DNA of 64,000 bases from LMUY01 sp965199555 (GTDB lineage Bacteria; Pseudomonadota; Alphaproteobacteria; Acetobacterales; Acetobacteraceae): assembly GCA_965199555.1 (NCBI GenBank), contig CBDASJ010000029.1, forward strand, positions 26,574-90,573. The letters run 5' to 3'. A program made the position numbers and the translations under genes. Positions 52,408 to 61,260 of the stretch are shown here, piece after piece (position 1 is the stretch's first letter; each line of letters starts with the position of its first letter). Under the pieces are notes generated by a model, which did no database searches, had not been told where the DNA came from, and was given only the letters and a program-made list of their open reading frames with translations.

Positions 52408-53400
52408 ATGCCCTTCCATCGCTGGCCCTTGCTCGCCCTCCTCCTGGCCGCCTGTGCTAGCCCCGCCGCGGCGCAAACGAAAATCGTCTTCGGCACCGAC
52501 TGGCTGGCGGAGGCCGAGCATGGTGGGTTCTACCAGGCGCTGGCCAACGGCTACTACAAGGCGCACGGGCTGGACGTGACCATCCGGATGGGTGGCCCGC
52601 AGTTGAACCCGCCGCAGCAGGTCGCGGCCGGGCTGGTGGATTTCCAACTCTCCTCCGGCAGCTTCGCCGCCATGGCGATGGTGCAGCAGGACATTCCCGT
52701 GCTGGCCGTGGCGGCGTTCTTCCAGAAAGACCCGCAAGTGCTGATCTCGCATCCGGGCACCGGCGCCGACAGCATCGCCGCCATGAAGGGGCGGCCGATC
52801 ATGATCTCCGCCGCCAACCGCGCCGGGTCCTGGCTGTTCCTGAAGGCCAAATACGGCTTCACCGACGACCAAATCCGCCCGTACAATTTCTCCGTAGCCC
52901 CGTTCCTAGCGGACAAGACCGCCATCGAGGAGGGTTTCGTCTCCTCCGAGCCGTATCAGATCGAGAAGGCGGGCGGGTTCAAGCCGGTGGTCAACCTGCT
53001 GGCCGATAACGGCTATGACAGCTATTCCACCGTGATCCTGGCGCAGACGCGCACCGTGCGGGAGCGGCCGGAGGTGGTGCGCGCCTTTATCGAGGCGTCG
53101 ATCGAAGGCTGGCGCAGCTACATGGCCGACCCGGCGCCGGGCGACGCGCTGATCCGCAAGGACAACCCTGACATAAGCCAGGACGTGCTGGACAACTCCG
53201 TCGCAGTGATGCGGCAGTACGGCATCGTCGATTCCGGCGACAGCCTCACCTTGGGTCTCGGCGCGATGACCGATGCCCGGTGGAAAAGCTTCTTCGACAC
53301 CATGGTGCAGGCCGGGCTGTACAAGGCCGACCTCGACTACCGCAAGGCCTTCACGCTGCAGTTCGTGGATGCCGGCTACGGCATGGCGGCCAAGCCCTGA
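52408..53400 (+). CDS. NMT1/THI5-type ABC substrate-binding protein
   Basis: A 330-residue periplasmic receptor of the pyrimidine/riboflavin-precursor class. The signal is LLALLLAACASPAAAQ, which can be read either as a lipobox (LAAC) or as Sec cleavage after AAA. It continues with FGTDWLAEAEHGGFYQALANGYYK, cited as TDWLAEAEHGGFYQALANG, then GLVDFQLSSGSFAA and EGFVSSEPYQIEKAG. It serves the ATPase and permease that follow with overlaps. The ligand is unknown; no thi or rib genes are adjacent, and the oxidase upstream may process it. Confidence 0.9.
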   Translation: MPFHRWPLLALLLAACASPAAAQTKIVFGTDWLAEAEHGGFYQALANGYYKAHGLDVTIRMGGPQLNPPQQVAAGLVDFQLSSGSFAAMAMVQQDIPVLAVAAFFQKDPQVLISHPGTGADSIAAMKGRPIMISAANRAGSWLFLKAKYGFTDDQIRPYNFSVAPFLADKTAIEEGFVSSEPYQIEKAGGFKPVVNLLADNGYDSYSTVILAQTRTVRERPEVVRAFIEASIEGWRSYMADPAPGDALIRKDNPDISQDVLDNSVAVMRQYGIVDSGDSLTLGLGAMTDARWKSFFDTMVQAGLYKADLDYRKAFTLQFVDAGYGMAAKP

Positions 53401-54146
53401 GCCCTGCCGCGGAGCCCCTGCTGCGGCTGCGCGGGGTGGACAAGCGCTTCGCCGACGGCACCGTGGCGCTGGGCGGCATGGAGCTGGAGGTGCGGCGGGG
53501 CGAGTTCCTCAGCCTGCTCGGCCCGTCCGGCTGCGGCAAGTCCACCGTGCTGCGCCTGATCGCCGGGTTGGGCGAGCCCAGCGCCGGCACAATGCAGCGG
53601 GGGGCGGTCCGCTTGGGCTTCGTGTTCCAGGAACCCACGCTGATGCCGTGGCGCACGGTGTCCGGCAACGTCCGCCTGCCGCTGCAAGTGGCCGGCCTGT
53701 CCCGGCGCGAGGCGGAGCCGCGCGTGGCGGAGGCGCTCGGCCGCGTCGGCCTTGCCGGGTTCGCGCGGGCTTATCCGCGCCAGCTATCCGGCGGCATGAA
53801 GATGCGCGTCTCGATCGCCCGCGCGCTGGCCACCCGGCCTGAGCTGTTGCTGATGGACGAGCCGTTCGGGGCGCTGGACGAGATCACCCGCGCGCAGTTG
53901 AACGACGACCTGCTGCGGCTTTGGCGGGCGGAAGGGCTGACGGTCGTGTTCGTCACCCACAGCGTGTACGAGTCCGTCTTTCTTTCCACCCGCATCGTGG
54001 TGATGGCGCCGCGCCCCGGCCGCGTGGTGGCCGACCTGCCGGTGCAACCGCCGGAGGACCGGGACGAGACGTATCGCATGTCGCCGGGCTATGCCGCGGA
54101 TTGCCGCGTGGTGTCCGCCGCCTTGAAGGGCGCGATGGATGCGTAG
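53397..54146 (+). CDS. ABC transporter ATPase (NitT/TauT type)
   Basis: About 249 residues: Walker A GPSGCGKSTV, Q-loop FVFQEPTLMPWR, signature LSGGMKMRVSIARA, Walker B LLLMDEPFGALDE, H-loop VFVTHSVYES. The start is awkward. The family's first strand (LLRLRGVDKRF) begins right after a CTG at 53397 that overlaps the upstream TGA. GTG 53436 would remove that strand, and ATG 53280 would add 39 unrelated residues inside the upstream gene. I give the CTG position. It overlaps the permease gene by eight bases. Confidence 0.88.
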   Translation: MSPAAEPLLRLRGVDKRFADGTVALGGMELEVRRGEFLSLLGPSGCGKSTVLRLIAGLGEPSAGTMQRGAVRLGFVFQEPTLMPWRTVSGNVRLPLQVAGLSRREAEPRVAEALGRVGLAGFARAYPRQLSGGMKMRVSIARALATRPELLLMDEPFGALDEITRAQLNDDLLRLWRAEGLTVVFVTHSVYESVFLSTRIVVMAPRPGRVVADLPVQPPEDRDETYRMSPGYAADCRVVSAALKGAMDA

Positions 54147-54924
54147 CCGCCTGCTCCTCGTCCTGCTGCCCGTGCTGGTCGGGCTGCTTGTGCTGGCCGG
54201 GTGGGAAGCGCTGGTGCGGGTCGACGACATCCCGCCCTACATCCTGCCCGGGCCGCTGCGCATCGCGGTCCGGCTGGTGCAGGATTGGGGCACGCTGTCC
54301 GGCTCCCTGCTGGTGACGCTGGAGGTGACGCTGGTCGCCCTGGCAGCGGCCATCCTGGGCGGCGGCGCGCTGGCGATCCTGTTCGCGCAATCGCGCTGGC
54401 TGAAGGCGAGCCTGTTCCCCTACGCCGTGATCTTGCAGGTGACGCCGCTCGTGGCCATCGCGCCGCTCATCTTGATCTACGTGCGCGACACGCGGCTTGC
54501 CCTGGTGATCTGCGCCTGGCTGGTGGCGTTCTTCCCGATCCTGTCCAACACCACGCTTGGGCTGAGCTCCGTCGACCACAATCTAGTGGAGCTGATGCAG
54601 CTTTACCGCGCCCGGCGCGGCCAGGTGCTGTGGTACCTGCGCTTGCCCGCCGCCATGCCGTATTTCCTCGGCGGGCTGCGCATCGCCGGCGGGCTAAGCC
54701 TGATCGGCGCCGTGGTGGCGGAGTTCACCGCCGGCACCGCGACGGCCGGCACCGGGCTGGCCTACCGGATCCTGGAAAGCGGCTATCGCCTGGACATCGC
54801 GCGCATGTACGCCGCGGTCGCCCTGCTGTCGCTCAGCGGCGTCCTGATCTACGCGTTGACCAGCCTGCTTTCCTGGCTGGTGCTGCATCGGTGGCACGAA
54901 AGCGCGCGTCGGCGGGAGCGGTAG
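54139..54924 (+). CDS. ABC transporter permease (NitT/TauT type)
   Basis: A 261-residue, six-helix permease. The first helix is LLLVLLPVLVGLLVLAGWEA, then PYILPGPLRI, and the EAA-type loop lies around LYRARRGQVLWYLRLPAAMPY, cited as YRARRGQVLWYLRLPAAMP. It ends with charged HESARRRER. It completes the three-gene transporter. Its stop is followed by the convergent FYDLN gene. Confidence 0.92.
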   Translation: MRSRLLLVLLPVLVGLLVLAGWEALVRVDDIPPYILPGPLRIAVRLVQDWGTLSGSLLVTLEVTLVALAAAILGGGALAILFAQSRWLKASLFPYAVILQVTPLVAIAPLILIYVRDTRLALVICAWLVAFFPILSNTTLGLSSVDHNLVELMQLYRARRGQVLWYLRLPAAMPYFLGGLRIAGGLSLIGAVVAEFTAGTATAGTGLAYRILESGYRLDIARMYAAVALLSLSGVLIYALTSLLSWLVLHRWHESARRRER

Positions 54925-54954
54925 AACCAGCCCGCTGTTTGAACCGAGGAGCGG

Positions 54955-55284
54955 CTACCGCTCCCGGTCGTCACCGTCGGATTCGACCTCGATCTCGTCC
55001 GGGATCGCGTCGGCATCGTCTTCCAGGTCGGACGCGTCCTCGATCACGTCCTCCTCCGACTCGTCCTCCGCGGCCTCCACCTCGACATCCGTGTCATCGG
55101 CGACCGGCGGCTTCTTGGGCCGCTTGTCTTCCACCACGTTGCCGCCCGCGCGCCGGGCCCGCGGCGCCTCGGCCGGCTGCTCCGTACCGCATTTCGGGCA
55201 AACCGCCGGGGTCTTTTGAAGGTCGTAGAACCGGGCGCCGCACGCCACGCACACTCGCTTGAGACCGAGTTCGGGCTTCGGCAT
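54955..55284 (-). CDS. FYDLN-acid domain protein (TIGR02300 type)
   Basis: A 109-residue protein. It has an N-terminal zinc-ribbon-like domain CVACGARFYDLQK and VCPKCGTEQP (two C-x-x-C pairs) and a long, very acidic C-terminal tail from about residue 60. It is conserved in alphaproteobacteria, usually beside aroA and cmk as here, with unknown function. The tail suggests a protein or nucleic-acid-mimic interaction role. Confidence 0.92.
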   Translation of the reverse strand: MPKPELGLKRVCVACGARFYDLQKTPAVCPKCGTEQPAEAPRARRAGGNVVEDKRPKKPPVADDTDVEVEAAEDESEEDVIEDASDLEDDADAIPDEIEVESDGDDRER

Positions 55285-55407
55285 GCGGCAGGACTCCTTC
55301 GCTTCCAGCGGAATCCACCGGAGGGCGCGCCCCATGCCATCGTCCCATCGCCGTGTCAAACGGCATGGCTGTTCAAAGCCGCCCCCCCCTGCTAAGCGCC
55401 CGGCCGG

Positions 55408-56730
55408 ATGGCACCTCCCCAGCCCCTTACAGCCCGCCGGCCAGCCGGCCCGCTCAGCGGCCGCATCCAGGTGCCGGGCGACAAGTCGATCAGCCACCGC
55501 GCCCTGATGTTCGCCGCCCTGGCGGTGGGCGAAACGCGGATCGACGGGTTGTTGGAAGGCGAGGACGTTTTGCGCACCGCCGCGGCGATGCGGGCCTTGG
55601 GCGCCAGCGTGGCGCGGGACGGCGCGGTGTGGCGCGTAGCCGGCCGTGGCGTCGGCGGGCTGGCGGAACCGGCCGACATCCTGGACATGGGCAATTCCGG
55701 CACGGCGGCGCGGCTGCTGGCCGGCATGCTGGCCAGCCACGACCTGTTCGCGGTGATGACCGGCGACGCCAGCCTGCGCGGCCGGCCGATGCGCCGGGTT
55801 ACGGAGCCGCTGGCGCTGTGCGGCGCCCGGTTCTCGGCCCGCGACGGCGGCCGGCTGCCCCTGGCGATCGAGGGCGCCCGAGACGCGATGCCGATCCATT
55901 ACCGCGTGCCCGTCGCATCGGCGCAGGTGAAATCCGCCATCCTGCTGGCCGGGTTGAACGCCCGCGGCCGCACCGTGGTGGAGGAGGCGGTGCCCACCCG
56001 CGACCACACCGAAGCCATGCTGCGCCATTTCGGCGCCGACGTGACGGTGGAGGTCGCCGGCGCCGGCCGGGTGGTGACGCTGGCGGGCCAGCCCGAACTG
56101 GTGGCGCGGGACGTGGTGGTGCCGGGCGACCCGTCCTCCGCCGCCTTTCCGGTGGCGGCGGCGCTGCTCGTGCCCGGGTCGGTCGTCACGGTGTGCGGCG
56201 TCGGGCTGAACCCGCTGCGCACCGGCCTGTTCGCCACCCTTCGGGAGATGGGTGCGGAGTTGGCCGTGGCCGGCGAACGCCAAGAGGGCGGCGAGGCGGT
56301 GGGCGACCTGACCGTGCGCCACGGCCCCCTGCGCGGCGTGGACGTGCCGCCGGAGCGCGCGCCGGCCATGATCGACGAGTACCCGATCCTCGCCGTGGTC
56401 GCCGCCCATGCCGCAGGCACCACCCGGATGCGCGGCCTGGCGGAATTGCGGGTCAAGGAAAGCGACCGCCTGGCCGCCACCGCCGCCATGGTGCAGGCCG
56501 CCGGCGGCACCGTGACGATCGAGGGCGACGACCTGCTGGTGCAAGGCAATGCGGTGCTGCCCGGCGGCTGCACCGTCGCCACGCACATGGACCACCGGCT
56601 GGCGATGAGCGCCCTGGTGCTGGGCCAGGCCACGCAGGCGCCGGTCGCCGTGGACGACGCGGCCTTCATCGAAACCAGCTTCCCCGGCTTCACCACCCTG
56701 ATGCGCGAGCTTGGGGCGGCAATCGGGTGA
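55408..56730 (+). CDS. aroA: 3-phosphoshikimate 1-carboxyvinyltransferase (EPSP synthase)
   Basis: A 440-residue EPSP synthase: VPGDKSISHRALM (PEP/S3P-binding Lys26), DMGNSGTAARLLAGM, the LRGRPMRRVTEPL loop, VPTRDHTEAMLRHFGA, and LRVKESDRLAATAAMVQAAG near the end. It catalyses the sixth step of the shikimate pathway. ATG 55408 gives the usual start. The stop overlaps the cmk GTG start, so the two are translationally coupled. The conserved gene order places it in core genome. Confidence 0.96.
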   Translation: MAPPQPLTARRPAGPLSGRIQVPGDKSISHRALMFAALAVGETRIDGLLEGEDVLRTAAAMRALGASVARDGAVWRVAGRGVGGLAEPADILDMGNSGTAARLLAGMLASHDLFAVMTGDASLRGRPMRRVTEPLALCGARFSARDGGRLPLAIEGARDAMPIHYRVPVASAQVKSAILLAGLNARGRTVVEEAVPTRDHTEAMLRHFGADVTVEVAGAGRVVTLAGQPELVARDVVVPGDPSSAAFPVAAALLVPGSVVTVCGVGLNPLRTGLFATLREMGAELAVAGERQEGGEAVGDLTVRHGPLRGVDVPPERAPAMIDEYPILAVVAAHAAGTTRMRGLAELRVKESDRLAATAAMVQAAGGTVTIEGDDLLVQGNAVLPGGCTVATHMDHRLAMSALVLGQATQAPVAVDDAAFIETSFPGFTTLMRELGAAIG

Positions 56731-57359
56731 TCATCGCCATCGACGGCCCGGCCGCCGCCGGCAAGGGCACGCTGGCGCGCCGCCTGGCTCGGGAACTCGG
56801 CCTGCCTTACCTGGATACCGGGCTGCTGTACCGCGCCGTCGGCCGGCGCGTGCTGGATGCCGGGGCGGACCCGGCGGACCCGGCGGCGGCCCTGGCCGAG
56901 GCCGAGGCGCTGCGGCCCGCCGACCTGGACCGGCCCGACCTGCGCGGCCCGGACGCCGACGGCGCCGCCAGCCTGGTGGCGACCGTGCCGGCGGTGCGGG
57001 CGGCGCTGCTGGCGTTCCAGCGCGGCTTCGCCACCACGGGCGGCGCGGTGCTGGACGGCCGCGACATTGGCACCGTCATCTTCCCGGACGCCGACGTGAA
57101 GCTGTTCGTCACCGCGAGCGTGGAAGCCCGCGCGCAACGCCGCTGGCGCGAACACGGCGGGCGGACGCTGGAAACCGTGGCGGCGGAGCTGCGCGCCCGC
57201 GACAGCCAGGATGCTGCCCGCGCCACCGCCCCCCTCCGCCCCGCCGCCGACGCCACGGTGCTGGACACCACGGCGATGAACCCCGACCAGGCCTTTGCCG
57301 CCGCCCTCGCCGCCATCCGCATCGCCCGCCCCCTTGCATCCCCCTCTCCTTCTGGGTGA
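56727..57359 (+). CDS. cmk: Cytidylate kinase
   Basis: A 210-residue CMP kinase: P-loop DGPAAAGKGT, YLDTGLLYRAVG, VLDGRDIGTVIFPDA, and RARDSQDAARATAPL in the lid region. It phosphorylates CMP/dCMP. GTG 56727 overlaps the aroA stop. The last residues (PLASPSPSG) are encoded by a REP-like repeat in which the stop codon lies, so the C-terminus looks extended or replaced by repeat sequence; the core fold is complete. Confidence 0.95.
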   Translation: MIIAIDGPAAAGKGTLARRLARELGLPYLDTGLLYRAVGRRVLDAGADPADPAAALAEAEALRPADLDRPDLRGPDADGAASLVATVPAVRAALLAFQRGFATTGGAVLDGRDIGTVIFPDADVKLFVTASVEARAQRRWREHGGRTLETVAAELRARDSQDAARATAPLRPAADATVLDTTAMNPDQAFAAALAAIRIARPLASPSPSG

Positions 57360-57440
57360 GGGTGCCGCCCGCGCATCCTGAAGCCGCAAGGTCACAGGCA
57401 TTGTAGCCCCCACCCAACCTTCTCCCAGAGGGAGCGGGCT
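57341..57440. repeat. REP-like element pair, possible terminator
   Basis: CCCTCTCCTTCTGGGTGAGGGTG at the end of cmk (20-base core 57344-57363) faces CCCCCACCCAACCTTCTCCC about 55 bases later, followed by a CTCCC-AGA-GGGAG hairpin (57422-57434) and GCTTTT. The ends resemble the REP elements at 52.2 kb. The hairpin plus T run could end cmk transcription. Confidence 0.55.
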
Positions 57441-57619
57441 TTTAAGGGAGGGGAGAGCGTCTTTCTCCCGGTTTTCCTTGACTCCCCACACCGTCTCGGT
57501 GTTCCTGCGCCGGCTACATCCGTAAACCCGGCCCGTCATCTATGGGCTAGTCGTTCCCGCTCCGCCGGGTGCGCAAACGTCGGCGCCACGGCGCCCCTAT
57601 CAGGAAGAACCCGACCCAC

Positions 57620-59347
57620 ATGGCATCTCAGGCCGTCGCCTTTGACTATTCCAAATCCGAACACGCGGGCGGCGAAGACTTCGCTTCCCTCCTCGATGAG
57701 ACCCTTGGCCGGGATACCGGCTTCGATGGCTCCGTCGTCACCGGCCGCGTCCTGCGCCTGACGGACGAGTTCGCCATCGTCGATGTCGGCCTCAAGAGTG
57801 AAGGCCGCGTCGCCCTGAAGGAATTCGGCCCACCCGGCGCCGCCCCCGAGGTCAAGCCCGGCGACCTGATCGAGCTGTTCGTCGAGCGCTACGAGGACCG
57901 CGACGGCGCCATCGTGCTGTCGCGCGAAAAGGCGCGGCGCGAGGAAGCCTGGACCAATTTGGAAAAGGCGTTCGAAGCGCAGCTCCGCGTCAACGGCACC
58001 ATCTACGGCCGGGTCAAGGGCGGCTTCACCGTCGACCTCGGCGGCGCCGTGGCGTTCCTGCCCGGTTCGCAGGTGGATATCCGCCCGGTGCGCGACGTCG
58101 GCCCGCTGATGGGCACGCCGCAGCCGTTCCAGATCCTCAAGATGGACCGCGCCCGCGGCAACATCGTGGTCAGCCGCCGCGCCGTGCTGGAAGAAACCCG
58201 CGCCGAGCAGCGGTCCGAGCTGATCCAGGGCCTCAAGGAAGGCATGATCCTGGACGGCGTGGTGAAGAACATCACCGATTACGGCGCCTTCGTGGATTTG
58301 GGCGGCGTGGACGGCCTGCTGCACGTCACCGATGTCGCCTGGCGCCGTATCAACCACCCGTCCGAGGCGCTGCAGATCGGCCAACAGGTTCGCGTGCAGG
58401 TGATCCGCTTCAACGCCGACACGCAGCGCATCAGCCTGGGCATGAAGCAGCTGGAGGCCGATCCGTGGGAAGGCGTGGCGGCGAAGTACCCGCCGGGCGC
58501 CAAATACACCGGCCGCGTTACCAACATCACCGATTACGGCGCCTTCGTGGAGCTGGAGCCCGGCGTCGAAGGCCTGGTCCACGTGTCCGAAATGAGCTGG
58601 ACCAAAAAGAACGTCCATCCCGGCAAGATCGTCTCCACCTCCCAGGAAGTCGACGTGCTGGTGCTGGACGTCGACAGCTCCAAGCGGCGCATCTCGCTGG
58701 GCCTCAAGCAGGTGCAGCGCAACCCGTGGGAAGAGTTCGTCGACGCGCAGCCGGTGGGCAGCATCGTCGAGGGCGAAATCCGCAACATCACGGAGTTCGG
58801 CCTGTTCATCGGCCTGTCCGCCGACGTGGACGGCATGGTGCACATGTCCGACATCGCCTGGGACGAGCCGGGCGAACTGGCGATGGCCAAGTTCGAGAAG
58901 GGCCAGATCGTCAAAGCCAAGGTGCTGGACGTCGATGTCGAGAAGGAGCGTATCTCGCTCGGCATCAAGCAGCTCGAGGACGATCCGGCGGCCGACACGC
59001 TCAGCCGCGTGCACAAGGGCGAGGTCGTGACCTGCATCGTGACCGCGATCCAGGCCAACGGCATCGAGGTGAAGGTGGACGAGGTCCTCACCGGCTTCAT
59101 CCGCCGGGCCGAACTGGCGCGCGACAAGGGCGACCAGCGTCCGGACCGCTTCGCCGTGGGCGAGAAGGTGGACGCCAAGATTACCGCGATCGACCGTGCC
59201 GCCCGCAAGCTCTCGCTCACCATTAAGGGGCGTGAGATCGAGGAGGACAAGCAGGCGGTGGCCGAGTTCGGCACGTCCGACAGCGGCGCCTCGCTGGGCG
59301 ACATCCTGGGTGCGGCAATCCGCCGCCGCAACCAGCAGGGCGAGTAG
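57620..59347 (+). CDS. rpsA: 30S ribosomal protein S1
   Basis: A 575-residue protein made of S1/OB-fold repeats. The later repeats are very regular: VKNITDYGAFVDLGGVDGLLHVTD, cited as NITDYGAFVDLGGVDGLLHV, then VTNITDYGAFVELEPGVEGL and IRNITEFGLFIGLSADVDGM. Two degenerate N-terminal repeats (from about residue 38) bind the ribosome; the rest bind mRNA. ATG 57620 is the family's normal start, with CAGGAAG upstream. Its position after cmk is the classical bacterial arrangement. Confidence 0.97.
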   Translation: MASQAVAFDYSKSEHAGGEDFASLLDETLGRDTGFDGSVVTGRVLRLTDEFAIVDVGLKSEGRVALKEFGPPGAAPEVKPGDLIELFVERYEDRDGAIVLSREKARREEAWTNLEKAFEAQLRVNGTIYGRVKGGFTVDLGGAVAFLPGSQVDIRPVRDVGPLMGTPQPFQILKMDRARGNIVVSRRAVLEETRAEQRSELIQGLKEGMILDGVVKNITDYGAFVDLGGVDGLLHVTDVAWRRINHPSEALQIGQQVRVQVIRFNADTQRISLGMKQLEADPWEGVAAKYPPGAKYTGRVTNITDYGAFVELEPGVEGLVHVSEMSWTKKNVHPGKIVSTSQEVDVLVLDVDSSKRRISLGLKQVQRNPWEEFVDAQPVGSIVEGEIRNITEFGLFIGLSADVDGMVHMSDIAWDEPGELAMAKFEKGQIVKAKVLDVDVEKERISLGIKQLEDDPAADTLSRVHKGEVVTCIVTAIQANGIEVKVDEVLTGFIRRAELARDKGDQRPDRFAVGEKVDAKITAIDRAARKLSLTIKGREIEEDKQAVAEFGTSDSGASLGDILGAAIRRRNQQGE

Positions 59348-59350
59348 CGG

Positions 59351-60274
59351 GTGGCCGACGGCCTCGAAGCAGACCTGCTCCTGGACAGGCGGCGCCTCAA
59401 GCGCCGCCTTGTCTTTTGGCGGGTGGTGGCGGTGCTCGCCGTGCTGGGCGCCGTCGGCTACATCGCGGTTGGCGCGGCGCCCGGCAGCCTTCCCGGCCGC
59501 CCGCATGTCACCCGCGTGACGGTCAGCGGGGTCATCACGGACAACCGCCGCCTCCTGCAAGCGGTGACGGCCTTGGCGAAGGACCGCAGCGTCGCCGCCG
59601 TGGTACTCGCGGTGGACAGCCCCGGCGGCAGCGTCGCCGGCGGCGAAGGCCTGCACGACGCCCTGGCACGGGTTGCGGCGGCCAAGCCGCTGGTCACCGT
59701 GATGGGCGGCACGGCGGCGTCCGCCGGCTACATGATCAGCCTGCCCGCCGCCCGCATCTTCGCCAGCAACGCGACGCTCACCGGCTCGATCGGCGTGATC
59801 CTCGAAACCGGCAACGCCGCCGGCCTGTTGGACAAGCTCGGCCTGTCGGCGGAAGCGATCATCTCCGGGCCGTTGAAGGACCAGCCCTCCTTCACCCACG
59901 GCTTGTCGCCGGCCGGGCGGGACTACCTGCAAGGCCTAGTGGGTGACCTTTTCGGCCAGTTCGTTGCCATGGTGGCGCAGGCCCGGCACATGGACGAGGC
60001 GCGCGTGCGCCAGTTGGCCGACGGTCGCGCCTATTCCGGGCGGCAGGCCCTTGCACTTGGCCTGGTGGACGAGATCGGCGGCGAGGCGGAAGCCCGGACG
60101 TGGCTCGCCCGGGAAAAGCACGTCGACGCGGACATGCCGATCGACGACTTGAAGCTCGGCAGCTTGTACGACCGCACCATCGGGGCGACGCTGGGGCTGG
60201 TCGCCGACCGCTTCGGCCTTACCATGCCGACCTACCTGCCCATGGCGATCTGGCGGCCCGACCTCCTCCAGTAG
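59351..60274 (+). CDS. sppA: Signal peptide peptidase SppA-type protease
   Basis: A 307-residue membrane-anchored S49 peptidase. It has one N-terminal helix (about 23-42, VVAVLAVLGAVGYIAVGA), then the Clp-like protease domain: VVLAVDSPGGSVAGGEGL, MGGTAASAGYMIS with the nucleophile Ser, GSIGVI and the general-base Lys in SGPLKDQPS. It degrades cleaved signal peptides. GTG 59351 starts 3 bases after the rpsA stop. In many relatives an IHF-beta gene sits near here; none was found. Confidence 0.93.
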   Translation: MADGLEADLLLDRRRLKRRLVFWRVVAVLAVLGAVGYIAVGAAPGSLPGRPHVTRVTVSGVITDNRRLLQAVTALAKDRSVAAVVLAVDSPGGSVAGGEGLHDALARVAAAKPLVTVMGGTAASAGYMISLPAARIFASNATLTGSIGVILETGNAAGLLDKLGLSAEAIISGPLKDQPSFTHGLSPAGRDYLQGLVGDLFGQFVAMVAQARHMDEARVRQLADGRAYSGRQALALGLVDEIGGEAEARTWLAREKHVDADMPIDDLKLGSLYDRTIGATLGLVADRFGLTMPTYLPMAIWRPDLLQ

Positions 60275-60389
60275 CGTCGGGCCTGCTCCCGCCTACAGGC
60301 GGGCTCACTGAGCAAATCCTTGCGTCCCACCGTCCGGCTTGCTTGTGTTCGGCCACAAACAAGCCTGCCCCACCGAGGACGCTCCCGTC

Positions 60390-61256
60390 ATGCCGATCCG
60401 CAAGCTGCTCCTGCCCCTCACCGGCACATCAGCCGGTGAAGCCGCCATCGCCACCGCCCTGCTGGTGGCCCGCCAGTTCAACGCCCACATCATGGCCCTG
60501 CACGTCCGCGCCGACAGCCGGGATGTGGCACCCTTGGCGGGCGAAGGCCTGTCGGGCGCCATGATCCAGGAGATGATGCAGGCCACGGAAAAGGAAAGCG
60601 GCGAGCGCTCCTCCGCGGTGCGCGGGCTGTTCGACCGCGCCCTGGGCGGCGTCGGCATCCGCATGGAACACCCGACTGCGCAGGAAGACCATCCGAGCGC
60701 CTCCTTCGCCACCACCGTCGGCCGGGAAGAGGACGTGGTGGCCCAACAGGCCCGCTTGGCGGACCTCACGATCGTGCCGCACCCCGAATCCGGGGACGAC
60801 GTGTCATCCTCCGACGCCCTGCACGCCGTGCTGTTCGACAGCGGCCGGCCGGTGTTGATCGCGCCGCATCGCGCGCCGGCCAGCCTCGGCACCCGCGTCG
60901 CGGTCGCCTGGAACGGCACCGGCGAAGGAGCGGCCGCGGTGCATGCCGCCCTGCCCTGGCTGCAGAACGCGCAGGCCGTGTGCATCCTTTCGTCGGACGA
61001 CTACCAGCGCAACGGGCCGCCGGCCCGCGACCTGGCGGCCTACCTGGCGCTGCACGGCGTGAAGCCGGAACTGAAGACCTTCCGCGCGCTGGACCGCGAG
61101 GTCGGCGCCGGGATGCTGGCGGCGGCACGCGAGTTCGGCGCCGATTTGCTGACTATGGGCGCCTATTCGCATTCTCGTTTGCGCCAGCTTATCCTGGGCG
61201 GCGTCACTCGGCACGTGCTGGAAAAGGCCGACCTGCCGGTGCTGATGAACCGCTGA
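60390..61256 (+). CDS. Universal stress protein (UspA family, two domains)
   Basis: A 288-residue tandem Usp protein. Domain 1 (1-150) starts PIRKLLLPLTGTSAGEAAI. Domain 2 (about 180-288) has RVAVAWNGTGEGAAAV and ends with the ATP-binding GAYSHSRLRQLILGGVTRHVL, cited as GAYSHSRLRQLILGGV. The G-2x-G-9x-G(S/T)-type loop appears only in domain 2, so one ATP site is likely. ATG 60390 has GAGGAC upstream. Confidence 0.92.
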   Translation: MPIRKLLLPLTGTSAGEAAIATALLVARQFNAHIMALHVRADSRDVAPLAGEGLSGAMIQEMMQATEKESGERSSAVRGLFDRALGGVGIRMEHPTAQEDHPSASFATTVGREEDVVAQQARLADLTIVPHPESGDDVSSSDALHAVLFDSGRPVLIAPHRAPASLGTRVAVAWNGTGEGAAAVHAALPWLQNAQAVCILSSDDYQRNGPPARDLAAYLALHGVKPELKTFRALDREVGAGMLAAAREFGADLLTMGAYSHSRLRQLILGGVTRHVLEKADLPVLMNR

Positions 61257-61260
61257 GGGC

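Noticed and set aside
55899..57539. A 546-codon minus-strand open frame
   Set aside because: Antisense to aroA and cmk; Arg/Gly-rich shadow.
57536..59932. A 798-codon minus-strand open frame with repeated HVDVDD-like blocks
   Set aside because: Its apparent repeats mirror the S1 repeats of rpsA on the other strand.
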